From positions 83,344,797 through 83,408,796 of the forward strand of contig NC_071392.1 in assembly GCF_022682495.2 (NCBI RefSeq): DNA of 64,000 bases, read 5' to 3'. The DNA is from Desmodus rotundus (taxonomy: Eukaryota; Chordata; Mammalia; Chiroptera; Phyllostomidae). Of this stretch, positions 48,995 through 59,299 are shown in pieces. Position 1 is the stretch's first letter; each line of letters begins with the position of its first letter. Position numbers and translations under genes: made by a program. The notes below the pieces were generated by a model. The model searched no databases, was not told the DNA's origin, and saw only the letters and a list, made by a program, of their open reading frames with translations.

Positions 48995-51640
48995 CTCTCC
49001 CCACCTGTCACCGTTCCCCTGATGTACTTTCCTACAGAAGCTCCTGCTATCAGCCTGCAGTCTCGAGAGTAGGTGCAGTTACACAGAACTCGGGAGGAGG
49101 TTAACTTACTGCTTTTCTGCACAATTTCAACAATTGACATGCTGGCTTTTGTCAGTCTATGAATTCTTCCTTAGAGAAGAGAAAAACCAAAAAAAAAACA
49201 AGAACACACTTCCACAACCAGCAATGAGCGCCGGAGCTTTCCAAGTTTCCTGACCCTGGGACCTTCAAAGGGGTCCGGGACACACACCACTGAAACACGC
49301 TTCTCTGATGCTGCGGAATGAGACGTTCGCAGCCAGCGCGCGGGGTCCCTCTTCTTATGAAACGCCCTTGGGAAAAAACATTTTGCATTGTGAGTAACCA
49401 TTCCATGGGGCGAATCAATGAGGTAATATTGATTGATATGGAGGAAAATGGTAAAAATACAGGGACAAGCCTTGTTTCATCGGGATGCAATCTGTCACTG
49501 CGTGAACCCACGGCGCTTTTTCTTCCCAATGGAACGGCAGGTTCCACAGCACGTCTTCCCTGACAGACAGTACAACCTGGGGGGAAAGGCCCTTGGCCAC
49601 TCCTATCTTAGACTGCATTCTTATGGCGACAACGAAGGTTTTACAAAGTCCACAGCATTAGCACATGCAAGACTGAATCAATCACAGTGGCATTTAATTC
49701 ATCAGAACCTACCAGAACAAAAGCAGTTCGTTAGGCAAGAATTGCTAAAACAGACTACTTTCTTCCAAAACGCTACAAATCTGTTCAATGCCCTGTTTAG
49801 AAATAAGTGGCCGTAAAACCACAAAATTATTTTGCAGTTTTAAAGCTTGCTTTTTTTTTTTTAATTGGATCTTGCAGTTTTAAAGCCTTGTCCCTTTCCT
49901 AACTGGCCACTGCTTTGTGCTAGCTGACTTTCTAACAGCCAAGTCGTCCACCAGAGGCTCACGGATTGAGTGACTGTCCTGTGCCCCTTGCCTTTTCTGG
50001 TGGCTGGAGCCCAGAGGGAGGAACTCCCACTCCGAGTGTGACGTGTAGCCACTCTCATGACACCTAGCTTACTGGCCGCAGAGAACCTGGTAAAACAGGT
50101 ACAGCTCTGGCTGACTCAGAACCTGCAAAGGATCTGACAAACTGTCCTAAGTCGGGATGAGCCGATATTACACCGAATCATCAAGATTCTTCTGCGTGCT
50201 CGCTCCTCTTCTTTCGAGAGTAGTTCAACTTTCTCAGACTCGTGTCCTCTGCATTCTGTCTGTCAGATCTGTAGGGGAAAGTTCAGGTTCTCAAAGAATT
50301 GCGAGTAGATGGGGGGGGGAATTCAAACTGATGACGCCTAGGTCCAAAGACCAAGCAGAAGATGGCCTTCATCGTCGGGGGGAGGGACGCTTAGACACAC
50401 ACACAAGAAGAACACACAGGACGGAGGTAAAAGCAAGGTAACCACAAGTCACCAGTCCAGGCTGGGGGAAGGTCACTTATTACTTAGCTACTACATTAAA
50501 GGAAGAGTCAAGTGAACAAATATTTATGAAGCGCCTAGTAGGTTTAAGAAACCGCACAGCTGCTGTGGAGGATACGAAGATGAATTGGATGTGGTTCTCC
50601 CCCTACAGGGGTTCACAATGATGCAAGAACCCTGAAGTCATTTTTCTTGTGTACACTGTACTAATGAGAACATTATTAAAGAACTGTATTCAGTGTTGAT
50701 CAGCACCATTGGTTTTTAATGGGGAGAAACCAGAGAGAGTGCAGAGGAGGGAGAGGACCCAAAAAAGGCCCTGTGAGGAAAAAGCTGTAGAGACCGAGTC
50801 ATTTTTTTTCAAGTATATGAAAGGTTTGAGAGAAAGGAAATGAGTAAAAGAAAACAGGCTTGAATGACAGCAGGCAAGATTTCAGGCCGGGAATTTCTAG
50901 ACAATCGGGTTAACAGAATACTGGAATTGGTCATTGAGGGAGTTCCTAGTGCGGCCTTTTCCTGGAAAACTTTTTTTTTTTCCTGATGAACTGATAATTT
51001 CAAGTCACAAACATGCACTTTCCTGAAGGCGGGGGGTGGGGAGGGGGAAGGGACTCTCTTTCCCATTGTCCTCCCCTGCGCTGAGCCCCATGCTTCTGAG
51101 AGGCAGACCTGGGCTTTCTTCTTCCCGAATTCCCTTCCCTGAGACATCTGCTGAGTGACCGCCGTCGACATCCCCACCAACAAGTACCGCAAAACTGCCT
51201 GGAACACAAGATCTCCGCCAGACGGCACAGCCGGAAGTGGACCTTCCAACAGCCACATGCGATGCGAGGGCCCATTCGCAGTGGAGCCTGGGGCGGTGCT
51301 CAATGCCAAAAATAAAAAGTCTCCAAGCCCTGCGTGCACATTAGACATAGATTTGCATTTACAGGGAGGTAAAATGTAGGTAATGGAAAACGAAGACCAA
51401 CTCTTCTGCAAATCAGAGGCGGTAATTTCTCAGGAAATGTCCAGGAGGTATTTTCTACATTCAGAGATACTTTTATTTTTATTCCAAATAAAGAAAATAT
51501 CTCAAGAGAAAACAGGGAAATGGGGTCTTCCCTTTACACCTTAGGAAACATTAGCAGGTGAGAATGAGAACTGGCACACATCAGGCTTCTGAGTTAGACC
51601 TGGGCTGGTGGGCCTGAGTTTAGTTTTTTGTTCTTGTTTC
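48995..51640. other. Intronic stretch; one faint MIR/L2-like patch
   Basis: 'GAACAAATATTTATGAAGCG' to 'ACAGGGGTTCACAATG' (50515-50622) resembles old MIR/L2-type 3' sequence. Frames 49433-49816 (+) and 50809-51411 (-) match nothing I know. Confidence 0.4.
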
Positions 51641-51642
51641 TG

Positions 51643-51858
51643 TTTTTTTTTTTTTTTTAAGACAGAGGAGAAGGGAGGGAGAAAGAGAGGGAGAGAAACA
51701 TCAATATGAGAGAGAAACACCGATTGGTTGCCTCTCGTATGTGTCCGGACCAGGGACCAAACCTGCAGCCCAGGCATGTGCCTGGACAGGGAATCGAACT
51801 GGTGACCTTTTGCTTTGCAGGACGATGCCCAGCCCACTGAGCCACACTGGTCAGGGCT
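51643..51858 (-). repeat. Ves SINE
   Basis: T16-rich tail at left, then the antisense body with the 'GAGAGAAACACCGATTGG' segment, ending 'ACTGAGCCACACTGGTCAGGGC'. Confidence 0.93.
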
Positions 51859-51864
51859 CCATAT

Positions 51865-54800
51865 CTAGTTTGGACTTTCACTTCCCATACGCCCTGAACG
51901 CCTTGAGGCCAGAGACCCTCTGTAAATGTTTGTTAAATGGAGGCATAAAAGTAGCGCCCACCTGTAAAGCAGGGAACAGCGCCCAGCTCGTGGATCTGTG
52001 AGGAGGATGAGTTAATGTGGGTACAGAGTATATCACAAACTAAGTGGGGTCTGAGTCATAATTATCACTTTGAACTTCAGGCACATCAGTTTCTTTGAGA
52101 GGAATAATAAAGACCTTCCTATACTCCAGGTTTTCAATTTCCTTTTTCTTTTTTTCCCCAATAGGGTATTGACATATGAAATAGACTATTAGGAGCTTGG
52201 GCCTTTTAAGCTCACACTCTACAGCGGTTACGCAAAGTCTGCTGGCATTATTCTGAATCCCGTCTTTGACAGCAACCTGAAGTGCTGGAATTGTCATAAG
52301 ACCACCAGAAAACGTCAGCAAATTATGTGTTCAGAGGACAATAAAAAGTGTTCACGTATCACACCCTCTGGATCATCTCTGCTTTGTTCCACCTAAACCT
52401 CAAAGGTGGTTTCCCAAGATTGGTCGCTATGAGAGGAAGGAAGAAAAACGTGAAAAAAACATACAGAATAAAATATGAAGACTATGAGCAGCTGTAACTT
52501 GCATAAAGCGCCCCATTTCTTTTATAGGAAAGTAATAGGCAATGCATGGTGAGCCCACTGCTGGCTTGTGGGCGGGTGGGGCCTCCCCTCCAGGGTGAGC
52601 CCGGCCCCCCTTCCCCGCCTGTTGCCCGGGTTAGGAATGGATCCTGATTAAGGGCAAAGGCTACATCTTTCAGACTTTGGGATACTTTCCCAGAGGCGCA
52701 GCTGCAGCCTGTGGAACTGTGCTGACTGCTTGTTTCCTCATTTTCAAAGTGGCACAGAATGTGCCACGACAGAATGAAACTCTACCTGAAACCAGCAGTT
52801 GCTCAGGGGGTCAAAAAAGGCTTTCTTCTGTAGCCAGGGGGTGGATGGGTGGGGCGGTTATTGTTGCTGGTGCCCAAACTGGAAAAGGAATGGCAGGAGA
52901 TTAATAATTGAAATGTTACTATTATTGGTTTTCTAAACTATTTGTGGGGTTCTCTTTCCCTGGAGTCATCATGCCTGTAAGCAGCTCAGAAGACAGAGGG
53001 ATTTAACCTGCGCTGGGAAGATGCCCACAACAGCCAGGCACTTTCCCTGCGCTCGTTCCTAACTGAGACACCCCGTAACACGCCCGAAGTCTGATTCAAG
53101 GGCTGTACCACACTCTCCGGAACGGAGGGTAAAATTAACGAGCCTTGACTCACTCCTCCAATGTGACGAGAATGAAAACAATATTTATACTCACTCGCTT
53201 TAAAAATATAAAACACAAATACAGGAAAAGATATTTTAGAACATGTATCATCAAAATTATTTCCATGGAAGATGATTCAGAAGCCATTTCTCGGTAGGCA
53301 TCTTGGTAGGCCCCTCTGATGACAGATTTCGGCAGTTTGGGGAAGGCTGGCTGGGAAGCCAGCGCTAATCAACGTGGCTCACCTCAGGCCTGGTGGAACC
53401 TAATTACCTTGGAATGTAGGATCCTCTACTTCAGAGCCTGTGGCGACACAAACTTCAGCGTTGGCCTTTGCACTGCAGACCGAAAAAAGCCTTGCTAAGC
53501 AAGCTGATGGAGTAACCAACAATTGCCAGGCAAATGTTTAACCTTCTAAAGAAAATAAACCTTTTTAAAGAAGTTCAACTTAATCAGTACCAAGCCACTG
53601 AAAACTTATGTGCTGTTTATAAACCTATCTTTAGAAGCAAATTGTGGAAGACTGATTACACTTTGCCACCCAGTGACTCACACTGTCGCACATGCCCCCC
53701 CTGTGGAGGACAGCACTTCTCTCCGCACACCGGGCAGTTCAGAAGGCTCCACTCACGCATTCAGGACTGCACACCATAGGCCAACCTGGGGCAACTGCAC
53801 CCCAACTACAAGAACGAGCACACTCCGGAGGGACAGCCGAAATGCCTCACCTGTCATATGTCTCCTGAGAAGAACCCCCAGGTTTGACTTTTTAGTCACT
53901 CACAAACTATTAGAAATGACTCTTCTGGGAGAATTCCCCAGGAAAGGCCCTGCTCCTTCAGAACCCACACAGGGAGTCCAGGTGCTCTGATTGGGGATAT
54001 GGCAAAAATCAGGTTCACTGAACCCAGCGGATGTCGCCAAGGAGGGAAAAAAGGAGGTCACTGGAGTCTCAGAAGCACTCATCACGGTAAGTGAAAGGAG
54101 GTTCCAGCAAGACAAATCCTGGATTATAGAGGTCACCTGTCTGTTTTAGGGCATGACCAAACAGTCTCTTGCAATAAGACCCAGGCCTGGACTTGTGCTG
54201 AGTGATGCTGAAACTGGCTGAGGAGGGGAGAGGAGGAAGACAAGGAAAAGAATTATAGGGATGCACAGAGAAACTCTGTAGAATCAAAGCATGCGAGCAG
54301 AGCAGTAATTAAGAGAGCACATAAACAAGACAGAGGACAACCCAGGGCTGAACGAGGTGACCAGGGAGATCACCAGGGACAGGGAGGGAAGGCTTGCAAA
54401 GAAAACCAGTGTGCTCCTGAGACCGTTGAGATCCCTGCTTATTCTTAAACCACGGCACCTTGCACACCCACAGCCCTTTATTGGGCATAAAGCACTAAAA
54501 GAACACTGTCTTAAGAACAGGAGTGACTGATCTTAGCCTTAGGGGTCAGGTATACATTCCACGTGGACTTAGAATGAAAAGAACAGGAGCAGAACAAGCA
54601 GCTCCCAAGATGGTTTTCTACAAAGTTGACAAAACACACCCCAGCCCACGTACCGAGCCCCTGAGAAAGGGAAAGCAGCCGGTTACTACAGTTCTGTATT
54701 CAATGCCAAGTTCCTTCTCTCATGCTCACCCGGAGTGTCCAGCAGAGGGAGTCTCAAGGAGGTACTTAATAAAGAGAAAATTGTTTCATTTTAACACTCC

Positions 54801-56015
54801 ATAGACAGTGGGAGCATTGACGGGAGCCCCCTCCCAGAGACACAGAGGAACAATGAATGCCCAACATGGGTTCTCCTAGCTCGTTCACAGAGCCACCGGC
54901 TCGTTGGGCTCTGCGTGGCGGAGCGATCAGAAATTTCGTTTTGTTTTGTGGAATGGTTAAATGGACCTTGTGTTCTTCAGAATCAAAGGGGAAAGCCCCT
55001 GGAATAACATCTCTCTGTTGCCTTCTAAACAGCCCCTTTGTTTCCGAGAGAGTCTGAAAAAAAATATTTACAGTCCATAGGTTATTTACAGCCTCGTTAC
55101 CCAGGGCCTGACTGGTAACTTTATTCCACCCAGAAACCTAATTCATTTGGAGCCCTGAAACTAATAACAGATTTTCTTTTCAGATAAGTTTTTTTTTTTT
55201 TTTTAATCTGCCTCTTACAACAGAGATAAAACTATTAATGCGTTCCCTGTTTCACTCGCCTCCACTGTTCCCGGGATTTATAGAAGGGATTAACATCTCC
55301 TCTCCTCCCCCTCCTCTCCGCTCCACACAAACCCTTTCCCCTCGCATTTGCTGTTTCATCCACAGAATATCTGAACAAAACCGAAAGAAAGCCAGAGGGA
55401 CCGACGCTAAAAGTATGTAAAGGCTGCTACTCCAATGATTTCATGAGAAAAACATTTTTTACGATGAAAAGACTGAAAACCCAGGCCCACTTGGGTTTAA
55501 AATTCCTCCTGCTCCAAGCACACAAAAACACACCGAAGTGTAAAAAACTTAGTTGATTCTGGGTTGATTTCTGGCTGGAGGCTGGCAGAACTGACTGAAG
55601 GAAAAGGACAGACAGGGCGTGCAGGGGGGGAATGAAGCGCTTTTGCCCTGCGTTTTTCTTTCTTCCCAAAGGCAGTCAAATCAGGGAAAGGAGGAAAAAA
55701 AAAATGACCCAACGCCAGGTGAAGGTGCGCCACACTGGCTCACCCAGAGCGATGGAGAAAAACGTCTCGGCCGCCTCCCCGACTCGAAACCCTAAACTAC
55801 ATTCCCGTCACAGACGCTCATTCGGGGAGATTTTAGTGCATTTCATTGTTCTGCCCGGGTCTGACACGCACTTTTCCTCTGGACCCCCTCTCGTCACCTA
55901 GCCCTGCGCATTCCGACTGCACAGCCCCCCGAAACCCGAGACTCGCGAAGAATAAAGGAGCGCGGGGTGGGAGCGGAGAGCGATGCCGAGGGAGCCGTGA
56001 GCACAGAGTGCAAAG
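51865..56015. other. Promoter-proximal part of HIPK2 intron 1, nothing recognised
   Basis: About 4 kb without a Ves SINE or a clear LINE/LTR copy, unlike most of the intron. T-rich runs at 55188-55204. Reduced repeat load next to a promoter may mark regulatory DNA, but no site can be named. Confidence 0.4.
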
Positions 56016-56420
56016 GAGATCATCTTAAAGGTAATCTCCGGGTGCGGGGGGAGGAGGGGGGCTGCACCGCACCGCCTCTGTTTATTCCCGATACATAAAA
56101 AGCCCAGTCACGGATGGGTCCTTGCCCAGGCGCCCCCTCCCAATTTCTTTTCTTCGGGCAGCAGCCCACCCTCACGCCCCCCGCCCCCCAGCCCTGGAAA
56201 TAAGATCCTGTTAAATTCCGGATCCCGGCCGTTTTCTGGGCGCGGGAGGGCGTCGCGGGGAGGGGTGTGCAGCCGGTGAAAGCCGGGGGTGGGGCGCCGG
56301 GGGCCGGGCGCCGGGGGCTGCGAGCCGGGGGCTGCCCGGCGGAGGGCCGCCGGCAGAACAAAGCTGCGGGGGCCGCGGCGGCGCCGGGCGAGCGGGGTCG
56401 GCGGGCCGGGCGCCCCTTAC

Positions 56421-56439
56421 CTTCGTACACGGGGGCCAT
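56421..56439 (-). CDS. HIPK2: HIPK2 exon 1, coding part (start codon to first donor)
   Basis: Minus-strand ATG at 56439-56437 followed by six complete codons (MAPVYE) and a final G, then a GTAAGG donor (GT at 56420-56419). Joining GAAG to the GTATGGCC at the start of exon 2 (1510) restores the reading frame and gives MAPVYEG-MASHVQ, the known HIPK2 N-terminus. This pairing fixes both the start codon and the intron. The exon lies in a CpG island and its 5' UTR extends rightward for an unknown distance. The next methionine, residue 8 in exon 2, is the alternative start used in the literature's shorter numbering. Confidence 0.95.
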
Positions 56440-56464
56440 CGGGGCCGGGGTGTCCGCGATTCAT
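56421..56464 (-). CDS. Upstream ORF 3, overlapping the HIPK2 start out of frame (exon 1 part)
   Basis: ATG at 56464-56462 (context GCCATGA, with G at -3), 25 bases upstream of the HIPK2 ATG and in another frame. It reads through the HIPK2 start, crosses the exon 1/exon 2 junction and stops at TAG 1452-1450 in exon 2, 34 codons in all. Because it overlaps the main start it would compete with HIPK2 translation. The only support is the reading frame and start context. Confidence 0.4.
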
Positions 56465-56580
56465 GGCAACGGAGAAGGGATCGCGGCGCGCGAGCTCGGC
56501 CCCCCCAGCCTCAGTCGGAATCTGCCATCTTGAGCCTGTGTCTCCGCTCTCGGCGCAGCCGGGGCCGCCGGCGCCCGCAT
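56461..56580 (-). CDS. Candidate upstream ORF 1 in the HIPK2 leader (39 codons)
   Basis: ATG at 56580-56578, stop TGA at 56463-56461. It encodes a 39-residue Ala/Pro/Arg-rich peptide with no recognisable domain. Its stop overlaps the ATG of the next uORF (ATGA arrangement). Whether it is in the mRNA depends on the start site. If transcription starts at the YY1-type motif, this ATG is upstream of the transcript. Confidence 0.3.
   Translation of the reverse strand: MRAPAAPAAPRAETQAQDGRFRLRLGGPSSRAAIPSPLP
56511..56528 (-). CDS. Minimal upstream ORF 2 (MADSD) in the HIPK2 leader
   Basis: Five codons and a stop, opened by the ATG inside the YY1-type motif. The context AAGATGG has the favourable A at -3 and G at +4. 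It ends 72 bases before the main ATG, so reinitiation at HIPK2 is possible. Confidence 0.3.
   Translation of the reverse strand: MADSD
56523..56533 (-). promoter_or_regulatory. HIPK2: YY1-type initiator motif in the HIPK2 leader
   Basis: On the minus strand the sequence reads CTCAAGATGGCAG, matching the CAAGATGGC core bound by YY1 and often found just downstream of the start site of TATA-less promoters. It lies about 85-95 bp upstream of the HIPK2 ATG, so transcription may begin shortly upstream of it. The ATG in the motif also opens a five-codon uORF (56528-56511). Confidence 0.55.
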
Positions 56581-56860
56581 CACCGCCTCACTTGGCCGGC
56601 GCAGGGGAGGGGGCCGGGCGCCGCCGCCGCCGCGGCCCGGGCCCTGCGCGGGGGCTCCGGGGCGGCCGGGCAGGCGCAGCGGCGGAGGCCGAGGGGCCGA
56701 GCGGCCGCGGCCCCCGAGCGGGTCCGCGGTGGGGCGGGAGCCGGGGCGGGCAGCGCGCGCGGCCAGTCCCCGGCCGGAGCTCAGCTCAGCATGGCTGTGC
56801 GTGGGGGCTTCGGCAAAAGTTGCACGGGAGGCGGAGGAGGGGCGGGAGGAGCCGGGAGGA

Positions 56861-56890
56861 GGGGCGGGGGGCGGGGGCCGGGGGGCGGGG
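56861..56890 (+). promoter_or_regulatory. Dense G-run (G-quadruplex-capable) with GC boxes upstream of HIPK2
   Basis: Five runs of four or more G separated by one or two C, on the strand opposite to HIPK2 transcription. This fits the G4 pattern and also contains overlapping GGGGCGG Sp1-type boxes. A similar run lies at about 57012-57053. Confidence 0.5.
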
Positions 56891-57264
56891 AGCGGCGGGC
56901 TGAGCGGAGCGAGCAAGCAGCGGAGAGCGGAGTCCGCGCGCAATCGAGCGCCGATGGCACGGATGCGAGGCGGGGAAGGCCGAGCCGAGGGCAGCGCGGC
57001 GGGCCGGGCGGCGGGGGCGGGGCCGGGGTGGGAGCGGGGGCGGGGCGCGGGGAGCAGAGCTTACCGGGGAGAAGGCGGCTGCGGAGGGCGAGGTACGCAC
57101 ACAGTTCAGTTTTGACTGGCAAAGGGGAGCCGGTCCGCAAAGGGAGCAGCCAGAACTTTGCGCCTGTGTGCGCGCGTGCTGGGGCGCGAAGGGGAGCAAG
57201 CTGGAAAGGGGGCGCCGGTGGGCAGAGTGCCTCCCTCTGGCGCACCTGGTGGTTGGCGCTCCCT

Positions 57265-58195
57265 GACAGAGGTGTGAAAGGAATGAGCGAAGGAGTGGGC
57301 GCAAGGCGGCCTCAGAGGGAGGATGAGTGAGTGGAGGAGCCTGAAATCCATATGAGGTCAGAGATGCAGAAGCCATGCACTCCGTGCGCGCTTAAGAAAT
57401 GCAGCACCCGGTGCTGGCTGAATTCCCGCGGGAACCTGGTTTCCCGCCGTCCTCGCGTCCACAGTATCCTTAGGGGCTCTTCCATCCCGTGGACAGGTGG
57501 TTCCCGCCGACTCATTCCCAGGCCTCTGCTCTTCACACTCGCTCCGATGAAGGCTTTCAGCCGGCAGCCTCTCCAGGTTCACTTCTGCAGCCCCCTCCTG
57601 GATTCTTTGACAGGCCGCCCTGCCATGGCCTGCAAATTAGGAAGACTGGAGTGTCATCTTAAACAATTTGAAAACCATGGGATGCGATACAATAATCGAT
57701 CATGAAATAAATTCAATGGATGGCAATTGGCTTTAAAAAAATGAAATGTAACAGAATAGAAAATATTAGGATCCATTGCCCTGAGTAAGGGTAACTACGG
57801 TTTCATAAACCTTTTGTTTCAGTTACATATTGGACAACCATATGGTACTGTGGTGTAAACTGTAGTTCCTAACACTGAAAAAAAGTTTAAAGTCTATGTT
57901 TGGGGGTGCAAAGATCACTAACACTGTACAACTTCCCTAAAAACAGACCCATTATATTCTCACTACTTTTCATCCCCAGCCTCCATAGCCCATGACCCTC
58001 CCATCCAAGCCCTCAAAAAACAACAACAAAAAGACAAGCCCTTTCGTACATTTTTCTAGTTTTGTTAGTGGCACATTACTTCTCCACGTCAAGATGACCT
58101 TTGACTCTGCCATCTTCCTTGCCCACATATTCAAAGCTGCACTCCTAGTGTGTTTCTTACCCTAATGTCATTCACCTTCACAGATTCACAGACAC
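57265..58195. other. Sequence upstream of the HIPK2 CpG island, nothing recognised
   Basis: GC content falls to intergenic levels by about 57.6 kb. No repeat or exon assigned. Confidence 0.45.
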
Positions 58196-58204
58196 GACTG
58201 CTAA

Positions 58205-58330
58205 AACAGGACTCAGAGGTCATCTGGGTCAGCCCTACCCTTTTCAAATGGAAGAGATGAGGCCCAGAGAAAAGAAGTTAATTGCCCAGTGTTACACCAT
58301 ATTAAATCTTAGGGCCGTGTCTCTTGGCTC
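58205..58330 (+). repeat. MIR
   Basis: 'CAGAGGTCATCTGGGTCAGCCC', 'GAAGAGATGAGGCCCAGAGAAAAG', 'TTGCCCAGTGTTACACC' in MIR order. Confidence 0.75.
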
Positions 58331-58399
58331 CCAGTCTGGCATTCTTCACTTCACACCGTTCCTTCATCTCTTTCTTCCTAACCCCCTGCCATCCTCCAC

Positions 58400-58740
58400 G
58401 GGTCTCAGCCCAGTTTGCATAAGCACTGCCCCCTTCCGAACACACAGTTCTGCCCGTGCCAGGCTCCTGCTCACGTCTGACAAGGACACAACCTTTGCAC
58501 GCAGGGCTCAGGAGTCAGGTTCCTTGCTCCTTGCTCCTTGGCTCGTAATCAAGGCAGACAGGCCCTGACTTACCTTTCCAAGCGCATGAGTTCAACAAGT
58601 CTCTGCCTCTCCAGCCAGACTGGTTTACTTGTGGTCCTCTGCCAGCTTTGCCCATCTGTGCCTCTGTGTCTTTGCCCAGGCTGCTGCTTTCCCACCAACA
58701 GTGCCTTCTCTGTCTTCTCTCTTTAACCAGATTCTACCTG
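58400..58740 (+). repeat. Possible L2 3' fragment
   Basis: 'TTTGCCCAGGCTGCTGCTTTCCC' and neighbouring C/T-rich text resemble the L2 3' region. Weak. Confidence 0.35.
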
Positions 58741-58769
58741 TACCTGACTCATTTCTTCCACAGAATAGC

Positions 58770-58925
58770 CCGAGGTAGCATGAGATAAAGACAGACTTGG
58801 GTTCAGATCCCAGCTCCTCCACTTAGCAGCTGTGTGAATTTGGCCAAATTGCTCAATCTCTCAGACCTTCAGTTCCCGTGTCTCAATTATGAGAATAATA
58901 ATAACAACGATGATAATAATAAATT
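58770..58925 (-). repeat. MIR
   Basis: 'GACTTGGGTTCAGATCCCAGC', 'GTGTGAATTTGGCCAAATTG', 'TCTCAGACCTTCAGTTCCC' in antisense MIR order. Confidence 0.85.
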
Positions 58926-59299
58926 CTTTTCTTGTACCTATAAGTCTCTATCACAGTCTTGTCAATATAAGAAATGTCCAAACCTTTTATAAGAATTTAT
59001 TTGAGCCAAACTGACAATATGTGCTCGGGAGCAAGATCTAAAATTCTCTGGAGAACAACAGCTTCGTAGTTATTTCCTTTTATGCATTTGAAACTAAGGA
59101 GGGAACCTAAGGAAGATTACACAGAGGAGGAGGCGACGGAAAGCAGGATGGGATAGGTAACAGTTAACAAGATTATGTGCTCTCTTGAGGGTTAATACTC
59201 CCTTCCAGGGGTATTACTTCTGGCATCTGAAAGGTGTGTTAACCTAGATGCACAAGAACAATGAACAGGGCTGTTCTTGTTCTTCAAAACCTTTCACTA

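Larger units (their letters stand above)
56020..57260. promoter_or_regulatory. HIPK2: CpG-island promoter of HIPK2
   Basis: About 1.2 kb of very GC-rich, CpG-dense sequence centred on exon 1, in sharp contrast to the AT-richer flanks. It contains many GGGCGG/CCGCCC GC boxes and no TATA box at a sensible distance, as expected of a TATA-less housekeeping-type promoter with Sp1-family sites. Minus-strand transcription of HIPK2 starts here. The island continues about 0.8 kb upstream of the ATG, which would allow divergent plus-strand transcription. The exact start site cannot be read from the sequence. Confidence 0.85.

Noticed and set aside
50809..51411. 200-codon minus-strand frame
   Set aside because: No recognisable domain. 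Overlapping frames are open on both strands in the same interval, so it looks like chance.
56530..57330. 266-codon plus-strand frame across the CpG island
   Set aside because: Gly/Arg/Ala low-complexity translation of GC-rich promoter DNA. Equally long frames occur on the other strand, and no domain or splice structure is visible.
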